This document shows positions 1 through 9,848 of a stretch of 64,000 nt of DNA, piece after piece. This DNA comes from Bremia lactucae (taxonomy: Eukaryota > Oomycota > Peronosporomycetes > Peronosporales > Peronosporaceae): NCBI RefSeq assembly GCF_004359215.1, contig NC_090612.1, forward strand, positions 6,189,546 to 6,253,545, read 5' to 3'. The stretch's first letter is position 1, and each line of letters opens with the position of its first letter. Below the pieces are notes generated by a model. That model made no database searches, was not told the DNA's origin, and was given only the letters and a program-made list of their open reading frames with translations. The position numbers and the translations under genes were made by a program.

Positions 1-211
1 ACCATGCAGATCTCTCAAGAACCGCTTAGATTCTAGGGTTGGTAATTGAGTTATCTCCGAAGTTAACTTCGGAGGCGCATACAGATCAAGAGTAGAAGCG
101 CCTACTCTTGACCGTTATTTACCAAGACATTTAATGTCTCGATTTCTTCCTGGGATTTATCCACAGGCTGCCGAGGGAATTAATATCTCGGGATGTAGAA
201 GTCTAGTAACT

Positions 212-1039
212 TCAACTATTTTGAGGAGATTTCTGCTCAAGTACGTGGGGACCTCTTCCCTCAACGTCTTCCGAATGTGATTGCGCTATCACAGTCGGGT
301 CGTCTACGGTCGACTCTCTACTCGACCTAGGATCATTGTGTCGTCCCTTTGGGGCAACCGGTATACTCCTTGAATGTCGCCCGCTAGGCGTACATTCATG
401 TCTCAATCCACTCGACCTCTTCGAGTGGTGGACCTTCGGCGCTGCCTGTGCATTAACACAGCCGCCGACAGCTGACTCCACAATGTGATTAGTAATCAAA
501 CTGAGATCTTGTGCAGTCGTAATAACGACCGTGCCACAAGTGAGGCCATCGCACTCACTCGTAGTACATCCACACGCTTGTGGACGCTCCAAGACGTTCA
601 TCAGATGGCCATCTGATGAACAAGTGGCAGGCATCTTTACGGATCGATGCTGCCAGCTGATCCTTGGCTCGTATTTTCTGAGCCAAGGTAAATAAAGGAT
701 GACATCAAATTTATCATCTAAATCCAGTACGATGAAATCATCATCGTACTGTGAATCTCTTAACGTGTAGTGAAATTTCACTACCGGTTTCATTACTGTT
801 ATCGATGCGCCTGTCGCTAGACGCACCGTCATCCTCGTTGGAGGGATGTCGCGCTCAACATATTTGAGCCTACGACCCTCTAGTGACTGGCGACGAATAA
901 AGTTATTCGACGCTCCGCAGTCCGCTAGGGCTCCGAGTGACAAATCATTTGTCACTTTTAACTTCAAGGTGATGAGGGATAACTCATCACCAGGTGCAGA
1001 GACACATAATGATTGTGTGTCTGGAGCAACTTTTGTCAA
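212..1039 (-). CDS. Retropepsin-like aspartic protease domain of A1 polyprotein
   Basis: This is an open frame of 275 codons inside the gag-pol region, not an independent gene. The active-site motif reads ADCGAS, a DCGA variant of the usual D-S/T-G-A, near residues 40-45. A second conserved block, FDVILYLPWLRKYEP, follows about 70 residues later. That block matches the flap and C-terminal part of retropepsin-like domains in gypsy elements. The protease would release capsid, RT and integrase from the polyprotein. The C-terminal third is a low-complexity spacer rich in Ser, His and Arg that leads towards RT. The frame is intact here but gag upstream is broken. Confidence 0.8.
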   Translation of the reverse strand: MTKVAPDTQSLCVSAPGDELSLITLKLKVTNDLSLGALADCGASNNFIRRQSLEGRRLKYVERDIPPTRMTVRLATGASITVMKPVVKFHYTLRDSQYDDDFIVLDLDDKFDVILYLPWLRKYEPRISWQHRSVKMPATCSSDGHLMNVLERPQACGCTTSECDGLTCGTVVITTAQDLSLITNHIVESAVGGCVNAQAAPKVHHSKRSSGLRHECTPSGRHSRSIPVAPKGRHNDPRSSRESTVDDPTVIAQSHSEDVEGRGPHVLEQKSPQNS

Positions 1040-1347
1040 GAGATTTGCAAATTCTCTTGAAGTTGCTGGATCGGTAGGGCGTTGCGCCCCTACTGACCCT
1101 GTCCATTTTTTGGCGGTCCGCCTCGCTGTTGCGATTTCGCAACAACGTTGGATCCGCGACCGTTGCCCTTATTGGCATACGGTCCAAAATTACGTTCAGT
1201 ACCTTTCGGTGCTGGGAGCGGGGCACTACACTCATGAGCGTAGTCTCCTAACTTTTGGCTTTGATGGCATTTCTGCGATCGCTTATTGCTCGAAAAGCGA
1301 GGTCTCTCGCTTTCGACGTAAGAAAGGTCCTTGGGTTCTGGACCTCC

Positions 1348-2246
1348 TCACTCGTGTCGTCTTGGAGGACGAAATGATGACGAACTAGCTTGAGCCTGTC
1401 TGAAGCTAAAGTCCTCCTGTTCCGCAACAAATATTGCTTCTTCAAGCATATCCAGTTCCAAGCGGAACAGGCGGGTCTTTATGAGACCGTCCGTAAGACC
1501 TTGCATGAACACCGTAATCAACGTGTGTTCATGGACTGGGTTATTTGTAATACAACTCGCAAAGAGTCGTATGTGCTGGGCATATGCGTGAACATCATGC
1601 TTGCCTTGCTTGAGTTTCAAAAGCTTTGAACGAGCTCTGAACTCAGCCCTTGGCGGCTTAAACGTCTGTTTGAGCCGGGCTTTAAAAGCCTCTAGCGACC
1701 TAAAGACGTATGGGTCGCCCAACTAAAGACCCAATGCCCAAGTTTTGGCACGACCTGCCAAATTTGATTGAGCAAATGCGACTTGAATTTGCTCGCGACG
1801 ATGTGACGTGCCCTTATGGCATCGTCCAACTCGACAAACATCTTAAGAGGGAGTCTTCTTCGACTCCCCTATACTAAGAGATGTCAATCTTTAAAGTTTC
1901 GAGACGACGCGTTTGCGTCATCCCAGGTACAGGTATCTGTACCTGTTGTTACCTCAACAGTTCTGCCTGTTGAGAGCCTTGCTGATTCAGCAAGGCAACT
2001 TTACCTTTCATCTCGTCAAGTTCATGTTGTATGAACTTGGCGATGGCTGAATGGAAAGCATCTCTGTCCAAATTGGACAGCATTGCCAAGATTGCATCGT
2101 TTTCTACGGTCGAACTCATTTGTTCGACCGCACTCTTTTCTATGTCACTTAGAAATGAGTAGCTTTCACGGGATACGTGATGCGTATTCCCACTATCATC
2201 TCACATGTCCATGTTAGATGTGGAAAATGTGGTCCTTGGACGGACT
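1348..2246 (-). pseudogene. gag of A1, broken
   Basis: The minus frame at 1348-1722 encodes the central gag block: DPYVF, EAFKARLKQTFKPP, the arginine-rich EFRARS stretch, then MQGLTDGLIKTRLF. This is the Retrotrans_gag arrangement of chromovirus-like Ty3/gypsy elements. Upstream, 1723-2246 carries the N-terminal gag in pieces, separated by an in-frame stop near 1724 and frameshifts. Gag would form the particle and bind RNA through the zinc knuckle, which is itself mutated in this copy. Confidence 0.75.
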
Positions 2247-2262
2247 ACAAAGTGCTACCAGG

Positions 2263-2712
2263 TGTAACGGGGCACTACGACTTGTACTGCTTCAGTACAA
2301 GTCCACTTTGCACTACTTCAGTTGCGAGTGGTGCCTTACGTTATTTCACTTACACTAGTATGTGCAGAGGAAGACTTCTGTTTAAGGTAACTAGGTTAAA
2401 GAGGGTAAAATGAAAACTGTAATAATATAATTAAGTATCTCTTTTTCTATCTTGTGAATGCTAACTTAATTATAAACTAATTCTAAACATGCAATTGAAT
2501 TCTTATCTTTTCTTATCTGTATCTCTCTTTTGTTTACATCTACTGATTAGTCTGCGGAATAAACAGATATAATGGTCTATACCTATTTATGGATAAGAAT
2601 TCTGAATATTACTATAAAAAGTAATATTTTCCAAATATTATCTTCCTTTTAGATAATATATCAATTAACAACCTTCAAATGTTAATTTCATGTAACGATA
2701 CACCCCGTTACA
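2263..2712 (-). repeat. LTR of Ty3-A copy A1
   Basis: The 450-bp LTR begins (minus strand) TGTAACGGGGTG at 2712 and ends GTGCCCCGTTACA at 2263. The two ends form a 10-bp perfect inverted repeat, longer than the usual TG..CA. A second internal CGTTACA close to the 5' end makes the first 22 bases self-complementary. Two bases beyond the gag-side end is a primer-binding-like stretch, TGGTAGCACTTTG, also seen in A3. Confidence 0.9.
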
Positions 2713-3343
2713 ATGTGCTGGCGATGGACAACAGCGTTAAGAAGATGAACGACTTCTTAATAGATATATGGTGATGTGCCAAGCAGTAACGTCAAAGACG
2801 AAAAGAAATATAACTTGGAAATACTGCGCAGACGACGAGACAGCAATATAAAACTTTGTAATTATCATGTCTGGAGCAATGATATAATTTCGAATGGGCA
2901 AAAATGCGCCATTATCCTTCCTCCTTAGCTCGCTGTCCACATCACTACTCTGAGGTGATGGCAGCGGTGTCGACCCGTTGTAGTCAACAATGAGCGACGA
3001 ATCGACACCCTTGCTGCGCATGTGTAATGGATCCTTAAGCCCAGTTAACGCGACAGCAGCAGTAGCTGTCGGCGTTTCGACTGTGGCATAAGACACTGCC
3101 GGCGTGTTAACGCGGCACGTGCGCTTCGCGCGTGGTTGAGTGGGCGTCTTCGCAGACGATCCACCAACGTTGTCCCTTTTAGGTGGCTTATTTGGCTCCG
3201 CGTAAGACGCAGGTAGCAAGAGTGAATGAGAAACTAAGCAACGCGTAAAGCAGCTCGATGTTCCTCTGTCCCCTTTGACGAATAGCAAAATGTAAATTCG
3301 TTCTTAAAGGGTGTGGTGGTATTACGGGCTAAATTTGCCCTAA
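2713..3343 (-). repeat. Rep-F repeat, copy 1, with ORF
   Basis: The minus frame at 2737-3288 (183 codons) contains a block beginning TPTATAAVALTGLKD and a following SLIVDYN..PLPSPQS block. Both recur at 20960-21487 and in pieces at 42.4-42.7 kb. I do not recognise the protein. The repeat abuts a truncated E-type LTR at 3344, the same pairing as at 21644, so ORF and LTR probably belong to one element. The C-terminal part after the shared block diverges from copy 2. Confidence 0.6.
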
Positions 3344-3489
3344 CGTTACACAATCCCCGTTAAGTACACTTTGTGTACTTAAGGGGATCTCAATTACTTA
3401 AGTAATGTAATTGGACCTACCACTTGGGTGTGGATCGCATTGTGACCCACCCTTGTGTATGCAATGTCACTGAGGGGATTCACATTAGC
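3344..3489 (-). repeat. Truncated E-type LTR fragment
   Basis: About 145 bp matches the internal-side end of the LTR at 21644-22150 (minus). The terminal TGTTACAC is changed to CGTTACAC. Similarity stops after CACATTAG near 3488. Confidence 0.65.
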
Positions 3490-3796
3490 GGAGATGACAG
3501 CGTGCAATATAGGTAACAGACCAAAAAATAAAGATTCCACGAGGCTTTGCTGAAGCGAGGAAAACGCCGCAATAAAGCCGCGGCCTTTATTGGTATGCTG
3601 GCATGGAAGAGGAAGTGAGAGCGATGTTCGTTTTGGGATTTTTGTGAAATTATAAGGAAAGAAGCTCCTTAAACGCAAAAAGTTGGGATTAATGTGGAGA
3701 TTCCAAGTAAAGACTGATGAGCAAGGAATCATTACTCGTTTCGTCTAACTTGTCGGTTTGGAAACCATCAAGAACCAGGTATAGACACTGTGGAAT
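3490..3796. other. Unassigned stretch
   Basis: No recognisable coding, LTR or RNA signal. A 112-codon open frame on the minus strand (3394-3732) crosses the LTR fragment boundary and looks fortuitous. Confidence 0.4.
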
Positions 3797-4287
3797 TGTA
3801 GGCGGGCACGTCGTAATGCGGCCACGCTCTACTTAGACACACACCCTAGCACAGCGAAGAAGCGGTTAAACCAGCTTCCCTTGCGTGCAGTGAGGTAGTT
3901 GTGGTGGGCAGTTAGCGACCCACCCAACACACCAAGTACTCTAGTAAAGTGTCGTCACGGGAGCGGTAAAATCCGGCTCCTCGTGCGCACTTACTAAGTA
4001 GAAAGTAGTTTTCAGACTGATTTATATTTAATCGCATTAAATATAAATACCTATTGTTACCAATCAAATGTCATCTCTATAGATAACACTTATTATATTT
4101 CGAGCGTATCTTTCTAGATATCTCGCGTAACTGATGACGCTAGGCGTCATCTCTCCTAATGTGGATGCACCTATGTGCATCACATACACAAGGGTTGGTC
4201 ACAAATGTGAGCCACACCCGAGTGGTGGTTTAACTAATTGACCATCCTCTTAAGTACACCAAACATACTTACGGGGACTGTGTAACA
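3797..4287 (+). repeat. 5' LTR of E1
   Basis: This 491-bp LTR starts TGTAGGCGGGCACG and ends GGGGACTGTGTAACA. It is near-identical to the sequence at 6488 and inverted relative to 21644-22150. The internal side continues TTAGG.CAACTTTAGCC, which is shared with the copy at 21643 and may contain the primer-binding site. Confidence 0.85.
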
Positions 4288-5243
4288 TTAGGTCAACTTT
4301 AGCCCGGTACAACGCATACTAGCAAAACAAGGCATATTGAATTGCGATGGCGTTATGTGCGCAAGCAGATCAAGGATGGACACATCATAGGTGTTCTCTC
4401 GAAGAAGCGAGTTGTAATATGCCCCGACTTGAAGTAGTTAAATTTTGTTAAGTCTTTTTATTGTTGATTATACGAGGACAAATCATTAAGGAAAACAGGA
4501 GTCGACAACGGGACGAGTTGACAACTGTAAGTGGCGGTTCGCAGATTACCTTCGAAACTCGAAATATTAAAAAAAATCTGGAATCGCAAGCAGTCTGAAA
4601 AGAACAAGTCGTCTTTAGCAAGAAGGAAAAAGCCAATACAATATATCATTGTGCGTTAATCCGGTGTTGTTCTGTTGTATCAGGATCACGGTAGTAGCCA
4701 AAAGCTGTACGCTATTGAGATTGCAACAATGATAATTTTAACATTACGTCCCCCGACAAAAAGGCCTGCCACAAAGCATTACATTGTGACCAGTTGGAAA
4801 AGAATGCTGTCGTTTGTAAGTATTCAACTTTGCTCAAACCCTGGAAAGGAGATCGCGCAGGCTACTTACAAAGTCTCCTCAATTATAAAAAACAGCTGTC
4901 ACAGCCCCTATATTTTCGTAAAACAAGAAAGAATTATTCCAGCCTACCCCCCAAAAGTTCCACTTAGAGTAATGGCTGACATCTCATAGACATCGGAACC
5001 ACCGTGCCCGCTATGAATGTATGTGTTGAAAGGCAAGCTTCAAGGTGATGACTAATAAGTGGTACAAGCACTCGTTTTTTGTTATCGTATTTACGCCGAA
5101 CGACTGCAGGATTTCATTTCCTAATTTCTCCTGCCGTGAAGATTTGTAGCAAGCTAGTGGATAATGAAACTAACTACACTCTCCCTTTTGCCTCTTTTTG
5201 TGTAGCCACTAGTTGGTACGTTCCGTTCTACTTCGTACAGGTT

Positions 5244-5531
5244 ATGAGCCTAAAGCGTGCGGATATGAAGGGCACTGCGCGCGTCGACCCGCGCGCGAAA
5301 GCAGCCCCCATCAGCGGTCACGAATCGGCCGATGAGCATGAAGATCACGAAGAAAAGAGCAAACACGGTAAAGTTCATGTGGTGGGCGACACCAAGAGTG
5401 ATGATGAACCGATCCTGGTGGTTACTAGTCCGCCACTCACTTTAGGACCGGGAGGTCCCGGGTTCAATACCCGTGGCCGACAAATCCTCCAAAGTATAAT
5501 GGATGGTGGTCTAGCCTGTGCATCAAAATGA
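5244..5531 (+). CDS. N-terminal gag-like ORF of E1
   Basis: The frame from ATG 5244 gives about 95 residues: a basic start (MSLKRADMKG), a long charged His/Glu/Asp/Lys tract (ADEHEDHEEKSKHG), then a Pro/Gly-rich segment. A second copy begins at 7266 (MSPKRADDKG), showing this is a conserved element ORF. Both starts are preceded by a conserved pyrimidine-rich stretch ending in CAG just before GTTATG, so a spliced leader is possible. Function is inferred only from position; no named domain was recognised. Confidence 0.55.
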   Translation: MSLKRADMKGTARVDPRAKAAPISGHESADEHEDHEEKSKHGKVHVVGDTKSDDEPILVVTSPPLTLGPGGPGFNTRGRQILQSIMDGGLACASK

Positions 5532-6487
5532 TGTTCATGATTAGAAATACAAAAATTTACCATTCATTAATTGAAGGGCAAGTCCGGTGTGTTCCACCAA
5601 GAGTGACGATGCGTCAGAATTCTTGGCGCTGCTGAAAGGAATATCATAACGTCTGGACAGGCTTGAGAAGTCGCAGACAAGGATTGAAGAAGAAAGGGAA
5701 GGGCGTGTGAGGTACGGGGGCACATCCATGAGTCCGCCTGTGAACCTGAGTTTGTGTTTGTCGTCACCAGGAAGGGACACAAGAATGCACATGGACAGTT
5801 TAAATGGATCGTCTGTCACGCCAGTGATTAATCCGCCTAAATTTAGCGACCCAAGTATGAATGTAATTTCAAACTTGCTCAAGGACCTGGAGCTCGTGGC
5901 ATGATGCTTAATAATGGCAATTATGGCAATTTGCCCGATCAAGGTCCAACTTTAAATAATCAAGCATATGGACACAGAGTACAAGTTAGATACCCGGATG
6001 CAAGGCAAAACAAAACTCGGTATTCGGCCTTTCGATGGACGCGAACTGTAAGAAGGTCTCGGTTCCGGTGTTTTGGAATGGAGTCGAAGATTCGAGCGAC
6101 AGATTTCTATGGCTGTAGATTTGAATGGCCGGATGTGAAAGTGGATGTATCTCTCTGGCCCAACAGAAAGATATTACAACAGGCAAGTTGTGATGTGGTG
6201 GAATCCGATACCTAGTTTGGAATACGTAATGGGAAAGATGCAGGAAGCATTTAAGACAAACATCACGTCGGCCCAAGCAATAAAGATTTTCACGAAGAAA
6301 GGACACCAAGAGGGGTTGGCCAGAACATTACCTGTACCTGAAGGCCATCTTGGAAGTTTGCGGAAATGATGGTGACTCTTTGGGCTTGGATACTGTCGTA
6401 CAGTACGCTTCGGAAGGATTGCGAACTGTTCTGTTGGCCAAGGTAGACCATATACGAACTGATTCCCTAATTCAGGCGGAGCAACTT
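5532..6487 (+). pseudogene. gag core of E1, frameshifted
   Basis: Short open pieces in changing frames carry gag-core features: PPKFSDPSMNVISNLLKD near 5840, WNPIPSLEYVMGKMQEAF near 6200, then a KIFT motif, and VVQYASEGLRTVLLAKVD near 6400. The pieces are in colinear order but separated by frameshifts. The last piece runs straight into the 3' LTR at 6488. Confidence 0.6.
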
Positions 6488-6869
6488 TGTAGGCGGGCAC
6501 GTCGTAATGCGACCACGCTCTACTTAAGCACACACCCTAGCACAGCGAGGAAGCGATTAAACCTGCTTCTCTTGCGTGCAGTGAGGTAGTTGTGGTGGGC
6601 GCGCAAGCGGCCTCACCCAACACACTAGGAACTCTGGTAAAGTGTCGTCACGGGAGCGGTAATCCGTCTCCTCGTGCGCACTTACCAAGTAGGTAGTAAA
6701 TTTCAGACTGATTTAAATTTAATATAATTAAATACAAATATCTATTTTTACCAATTAAAATGTTATCTCAATAGATATCATTTAATATGTATTGCGAGCG
6801 TATCTTTATAGATACCTCGCGTAACTGATGACGCTAGCCGTCATCCTCCTAATGTGAATGCACCCATGT
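6488..6869 (+). repeat. 3' LTR of E1, interrupted by gap
   Basis: Sequence matches 3797-4287 from its TGTAGGCGGG start for about 380 bp and then enters the run of N. The outer end and target duplication cannot be read. Confidence 0.8.
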
Positions 6870-6969
6870 NNNNNNNNNNNNNNNNNNNNNNNNNNNNNNN
6901 NNNNNNNNNNNNNNNNNNNNNNNNNNNNNNNNNNNNNNNNNNNNNNNNNNNNNNNNNNNNNNNNNNNNN
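6870..6969. other. Assembly gap (100 N)
   Basis: Exactly 100 undetermined bases, the usual scaffold gap placeholder. It falls inside an LTR, where short-read assemblies commonly break. Confidence 0.99.
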
Positions 6970-7408
6970 GGCCTGTGGTGTCCTCTTCTCCGAAAAGGCA
7001 ACGCCATATCTGGTTTACTCGTGTGCACCGCGAACAATGTTGAGTCGTTGGTGCTTTGCCATCTGGTGCTATGCTTCACCGCGCGCGGATTTCAGAGGGT
7101 ATGAGTACTATTTTGGGTTGTCGTATTTACGCCGAACGACTGTAGGGGTTTCATTTCCTGATTTTTCCTGCCGTGAATATTTGTAGCAAGCTCGGGGATA
7201 ATAAAGCTTTTAACACTCGCTCTTTTGCCTCTTTTTGTGTGTTTGCGTTCTACTTTTCACAGGTTATGAGCCCAAAGCGTGCGGATGATAAGGGCACTGC
7301 GTGCGACGGCTTGCACGCGAAAGGATCCCCCGCCACCGGTCACGAAAAAGCCGTTGACGAAGAAGATCACGAAGAAAAAAGCAAACATGTTGAAGTTCAT
7401 GCGGTGGA
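6970..7408 (+). pseudogene. Second E-type gag copy, cut by Ty3-A insertion
   Basis: This repeats the leader and the start of the E1 gag (ATG at 7266, MSPKRADDKG, then the HEEKSKH tract). Similarity ends at GTGGA (7404-7408), immediately before the A2 LTR. The gag frame reads on for eight codons into the LTR. GTGGA is the candidate 5' half of the A2 target-site duplication, but a matching 3' copy was not found. Confidence 0.7.
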
Positions 7409-7745
7409 TGTAACGGGGTGTATCGTTACATGAATTAACACTTAAAGGTTGTTAGTTAACATATTATCTTAAAGGTAGAGAATATTTGGAGAATATTACT
7501 TTACATGGTAATATTCTTTAAACTATATACACCATTATATCTACTTTACCCGCGGTCCAGTCAGCGCTGGACGCGCGCAAAGAAAGAGACAGATAAGACT
7601 TTATTACATGTTCTGTATAAATTCACTTTTCTTTTAACCCTCTTTAAAGCAAGTGTCTAAAGAGAGTCTTCCTCTGCAGGTACTAGTGTACGTGAAGTGA
7701 CGTGAGGCACCACTGGCACTGAAGCAGTGCGAAGTGGACTTGTAG
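7409..7745 (+). repeat. 5' LTR of A2, broken by inversion
   Basis: The LTR starts TGTAACGGGGTG at 7409 and follows the A3 LTR up to GAAGTGGACTTG near 7742, where it switches to inverted gag. The missing LTR end lies inverted at about 8530-8575. Confidence 0.85.
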
Positions 7746-7747
7746 TA

Positions 7748-8575
7748 GCGGAACAAGTTGGTCTTTACAGGACCATCCGTAAGACCTTGCATGAACACCG
7801 TAATCAACGTGTATTCATGAATTAGGTTGTTTGTGATACTACATGCTAAGAGTCGTATGTGCTTGGCATAATCGTGAACATCACGCTTGCCTTGCTTAAG
7901 TTTCAGAAGCTCTGAACGAGCTCTGAACTCAGCCCTAGGCGGTTTAAACGTCTGTTTGAGCCGGGCTTTGAAAGCCTCTAGCGACCCAAAGACATATGGT
8001 TCGCGCAACTTAAGGCTCAATGCCCAAGTTTTGGCATGACCTGCCAAATTTGATTGAGCAAATGCGACTTGCATTTGCTCGTCGACGACGTGACGAGACC
8101 TTATGGCATCGTCCAACTCGACAAACATCTTAAGAGGGAGTCTTCTTCAACTCCCCTATACTTAAAGATATCAATCCTTAAGGTTTCGGGACGACGCGTG
8201 TGCGTCATTTCAGGTACAGGGGTCTGTACCTTATGTAACATCAACAGTTCTGCCTGTTGAGAGCCTTGCTGAATAAGAAAGGCTACCTTCTCCTTCGCCT
8301 CGTCAAGTTCATGTTGTATGAACTTGGCGATGGCTGAATGGAGCATCTATGTCTAAACCGGACAGCATGGCCAAGGTGGCATCGTTCCCTAAGGTCGAGC
8401 TCATTCGTTCGACCGCACTCCTTTCTATGTCACTTAGAAATGAGTAGCTCTCACGCGAAACGTGATGCGTATTTCCGTTATCATCTAACATGTTCATGTT
8501 AGATGATGGAACTGTGGTCCTTGGACGGACTACAAAGTGCTCAAGGTGTAACGGGGTCCTACTGACTTGTGCTGC
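7748..8575 (-). pseudogene. Inverted gag/LTR-end block of A2
   Basis: Here gag reads on the minus strand although the rest of A2 is plus. From 8575 downwards it holds the end of the LTR, the primer region, the gag N-terminus (LDDNGNTHH, IERSAVERMSS) and the gag core (DAIRSRHVVDEQMQ, EAFKARLKQTF, MQGLTDGPVKT), ending at CTTGTTCCGC near 7748. The plus-strand gag resumes at 8578 with the codons that should follow. The minus frame at 7634-8128 is therefore a chimera of gag and antisense LTR. Confidence 0.8.
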
Positions 8576-8577
8576 TT

Positions 8578-9735
8578 GTGGAACTGGATACGCTTGAAAA
8601 TGCAATATCCGTTGCGGAACAGGAGGACTTTAGCTTAGACAGGCTCAAGCTAGTTCGTCATCGTATCGTCCTCCAAGACGACACGATTTGGGAGGTTCAG
8701 AACCTATGGACCTCTCTTATGTCTGAAGCGAGAAACGTCGCTTTTTGAACAACAAGCGATTGCAGAAATGCAATATAAGCCAAAAGTTAGGAGACAAGGC
8801 TCATCAGTGCAGTGCCCCACGCCCATACCGAGAGGTACAGAACGTATTTATGGACCGAATGTCAAAAGAGGCAACGGTCGCGGGTCCGACGTTGTTGCGA
8901 AACCCCAACAGCGAGGCGGATTACCAAAAAACGGTCGGGGTCATTAGAGGCGCAACGCCCTACTCATCCAGCAACCTCAAGAGAGTTTGCAAATCTCTTG
9001 ACGAAAGTTGCTCCAGACACACAATCATTATGTGTCTCTGCACCTGGTGATGAGGTATCCCTCATCACCTTGAAGTTACAAGTGGCAAATGATTTGTCAC
9101 TTAGAGCCTTAGCGGACTGTGGAGCGTCGAATAACTTTATTCGCCGCCAGTCGCTAGAGGGTCGTAGGCTGAAATATGTTGAGCGTAACATCCCTCCAAC
9201 GAGGATGACGGTGCATCTAGCGACAGGCGCATCGATAACAGTAATACAACGCGTAGTGAAATTTTTACTACACGTTAAAAGGTTTAAAGTACGATGATGA
9301 TTTCATCGTACTGGATTTGGATGACAAATTTTATGTCATCCTGGGTTTACCTTGGATCAGAAAACATGAGACAAGAATCAGCTGGCAGCATCAATCCGTA
9401 AAGAGGCCTGCCACTTGTTCATCAGATAGCCATCTGATGGCCGTCTTGGAGCGTCCACAAGCGTGTGGATGTACTACGAGTAGTGCGATGGCCTCATTTG
9501 TGGTACAGTCGTTATTACGACTGCACAAGATCACAGTGTGATTACTAACCACCCTGTGGAGTCAGCTGCCGGCGGCTGTGCGAATGCACAGGTAGCGCCG
9601 AAGGTCCTTCACTCGAATAAGTCGAGTGGATTGAGACATGAATGTCCACCTAGCGGACGACATTCAAGAAGATACCTGTTGTCCAAAATGGACAACACAA
9701 TGATCCTAGGTCGAGTAGAGAGTCGCCCGTAGAGG
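8578..9735 (+). pseudogene. gag tail, zinc knuckle and protease of A2
   Basis: The gag tail runs to a zinc knuckle near 8765-8810 that keeps the first and last Cys but has Ser for the second Cys and Lys for His. The protease follows with ADCGAS (Asp codon at 9114-9116). A frameshift near 9280 moves the second half, GLPWIRKHE, to another frame (9317-9541). The stretch 9004-9376 is identical to 26548-26920 including this frameshift. The region is also the clearest example of hairpin tiling. Confidence 0.8.
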
Positions 9736-9848
9736 ACCCGACTGTGATAGCGCAATCAAAGTCGGAAGACGTTGAGGGAATAAGTTCCCACGTACTTGAG
9801 GATAAAACTCCTCAAATAGTTAATGCTGAAGTGACTAGACTTCAGCAT
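8978..9848 (+). other. Hairpin-tiled segment of Ty3-A pol
   Basis: Short inverted repeats follow one another through coding sequence. Examples (arm 1/arm 2): 8978-8984/8994-9000, 9015-9021/9031-9037, 9046-9055/9060-9069 (10-bp stem, 4-base loop), 9128-9133/9138-9143, 9288-9297/9303-9312 (10-bp stem), 9319-9326/9334-9341, 9420-9427/9432-9439, 9454-9459/9464-9469, 9506-9512/9517-9523, 9610-9616/9622-9628, 9677-9684/9690-9697 and 9823-9832/9839-9848 (10-bp stem). Arms are perfect complements. Consecutive starts are often 31-37 bases apart. The role is unknown. Confidence 0.85.

Larger units (their letters stand above)
1..2712 (-). mobile_element. Ty3/gypsy LTR retrotransposon A1 (5' part)
   Basis: Read on the minus strand this runs 5' LTR (2712-2263), primer-binding region, gag, zinc-knuckle remnant, protease, and then the start of the protease-RT spacer, where the window edge cuts it. 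The order and the near-identity to the copies at 9, 26 and 56 kb define the family called Ty3-A here. The LTR lies against Rep-F repeat sequence at 2713, so A1 probably inserted into that repeat. The zinc knuckle near 1220-1260 has lost the second Cys and the His of the CX2CX4HX4C pattern, and gag has an in-frame stop near 1724, so this copy is not autonomous. Confidence 0.9.
3797..6869 (+). mobile_element. Gag-only LTR element E1
   Basis: Two direct LTR copies (3797-4287 and 6488 to the assembly gap) bracket an internal region of about 2.2 kb. That region holds a leader, a small acidic/basic N-terminal gag ORF and decayed gag core sequence. No protease, integrase, RT or RNase H could be found. 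The 3' LTR begins directly inside what should be gag, so the rest of gag and all of pol were probably lost by internal deletion. Motifs such as IVQYAS-type and AEQL in the gag core suggest a Ty1/copia-like or distant gypsy gag; I cannot decide between them. Confidence 0.7.

Noticed and set aside
846..1388. 180-codon plus frame in A1
   Set aside because: It is the reverse strand of protease and gag; the protein has no features and protease on the minus strand explains the openness.
5445..5500. tRNA-like T-arm (GGGTTCAATACCC) inside the E1 gag
   Set aside because: No matching acceptor, D-arm or anticodon arm could be folded upstream, and the sequence lies within an open gag frame.
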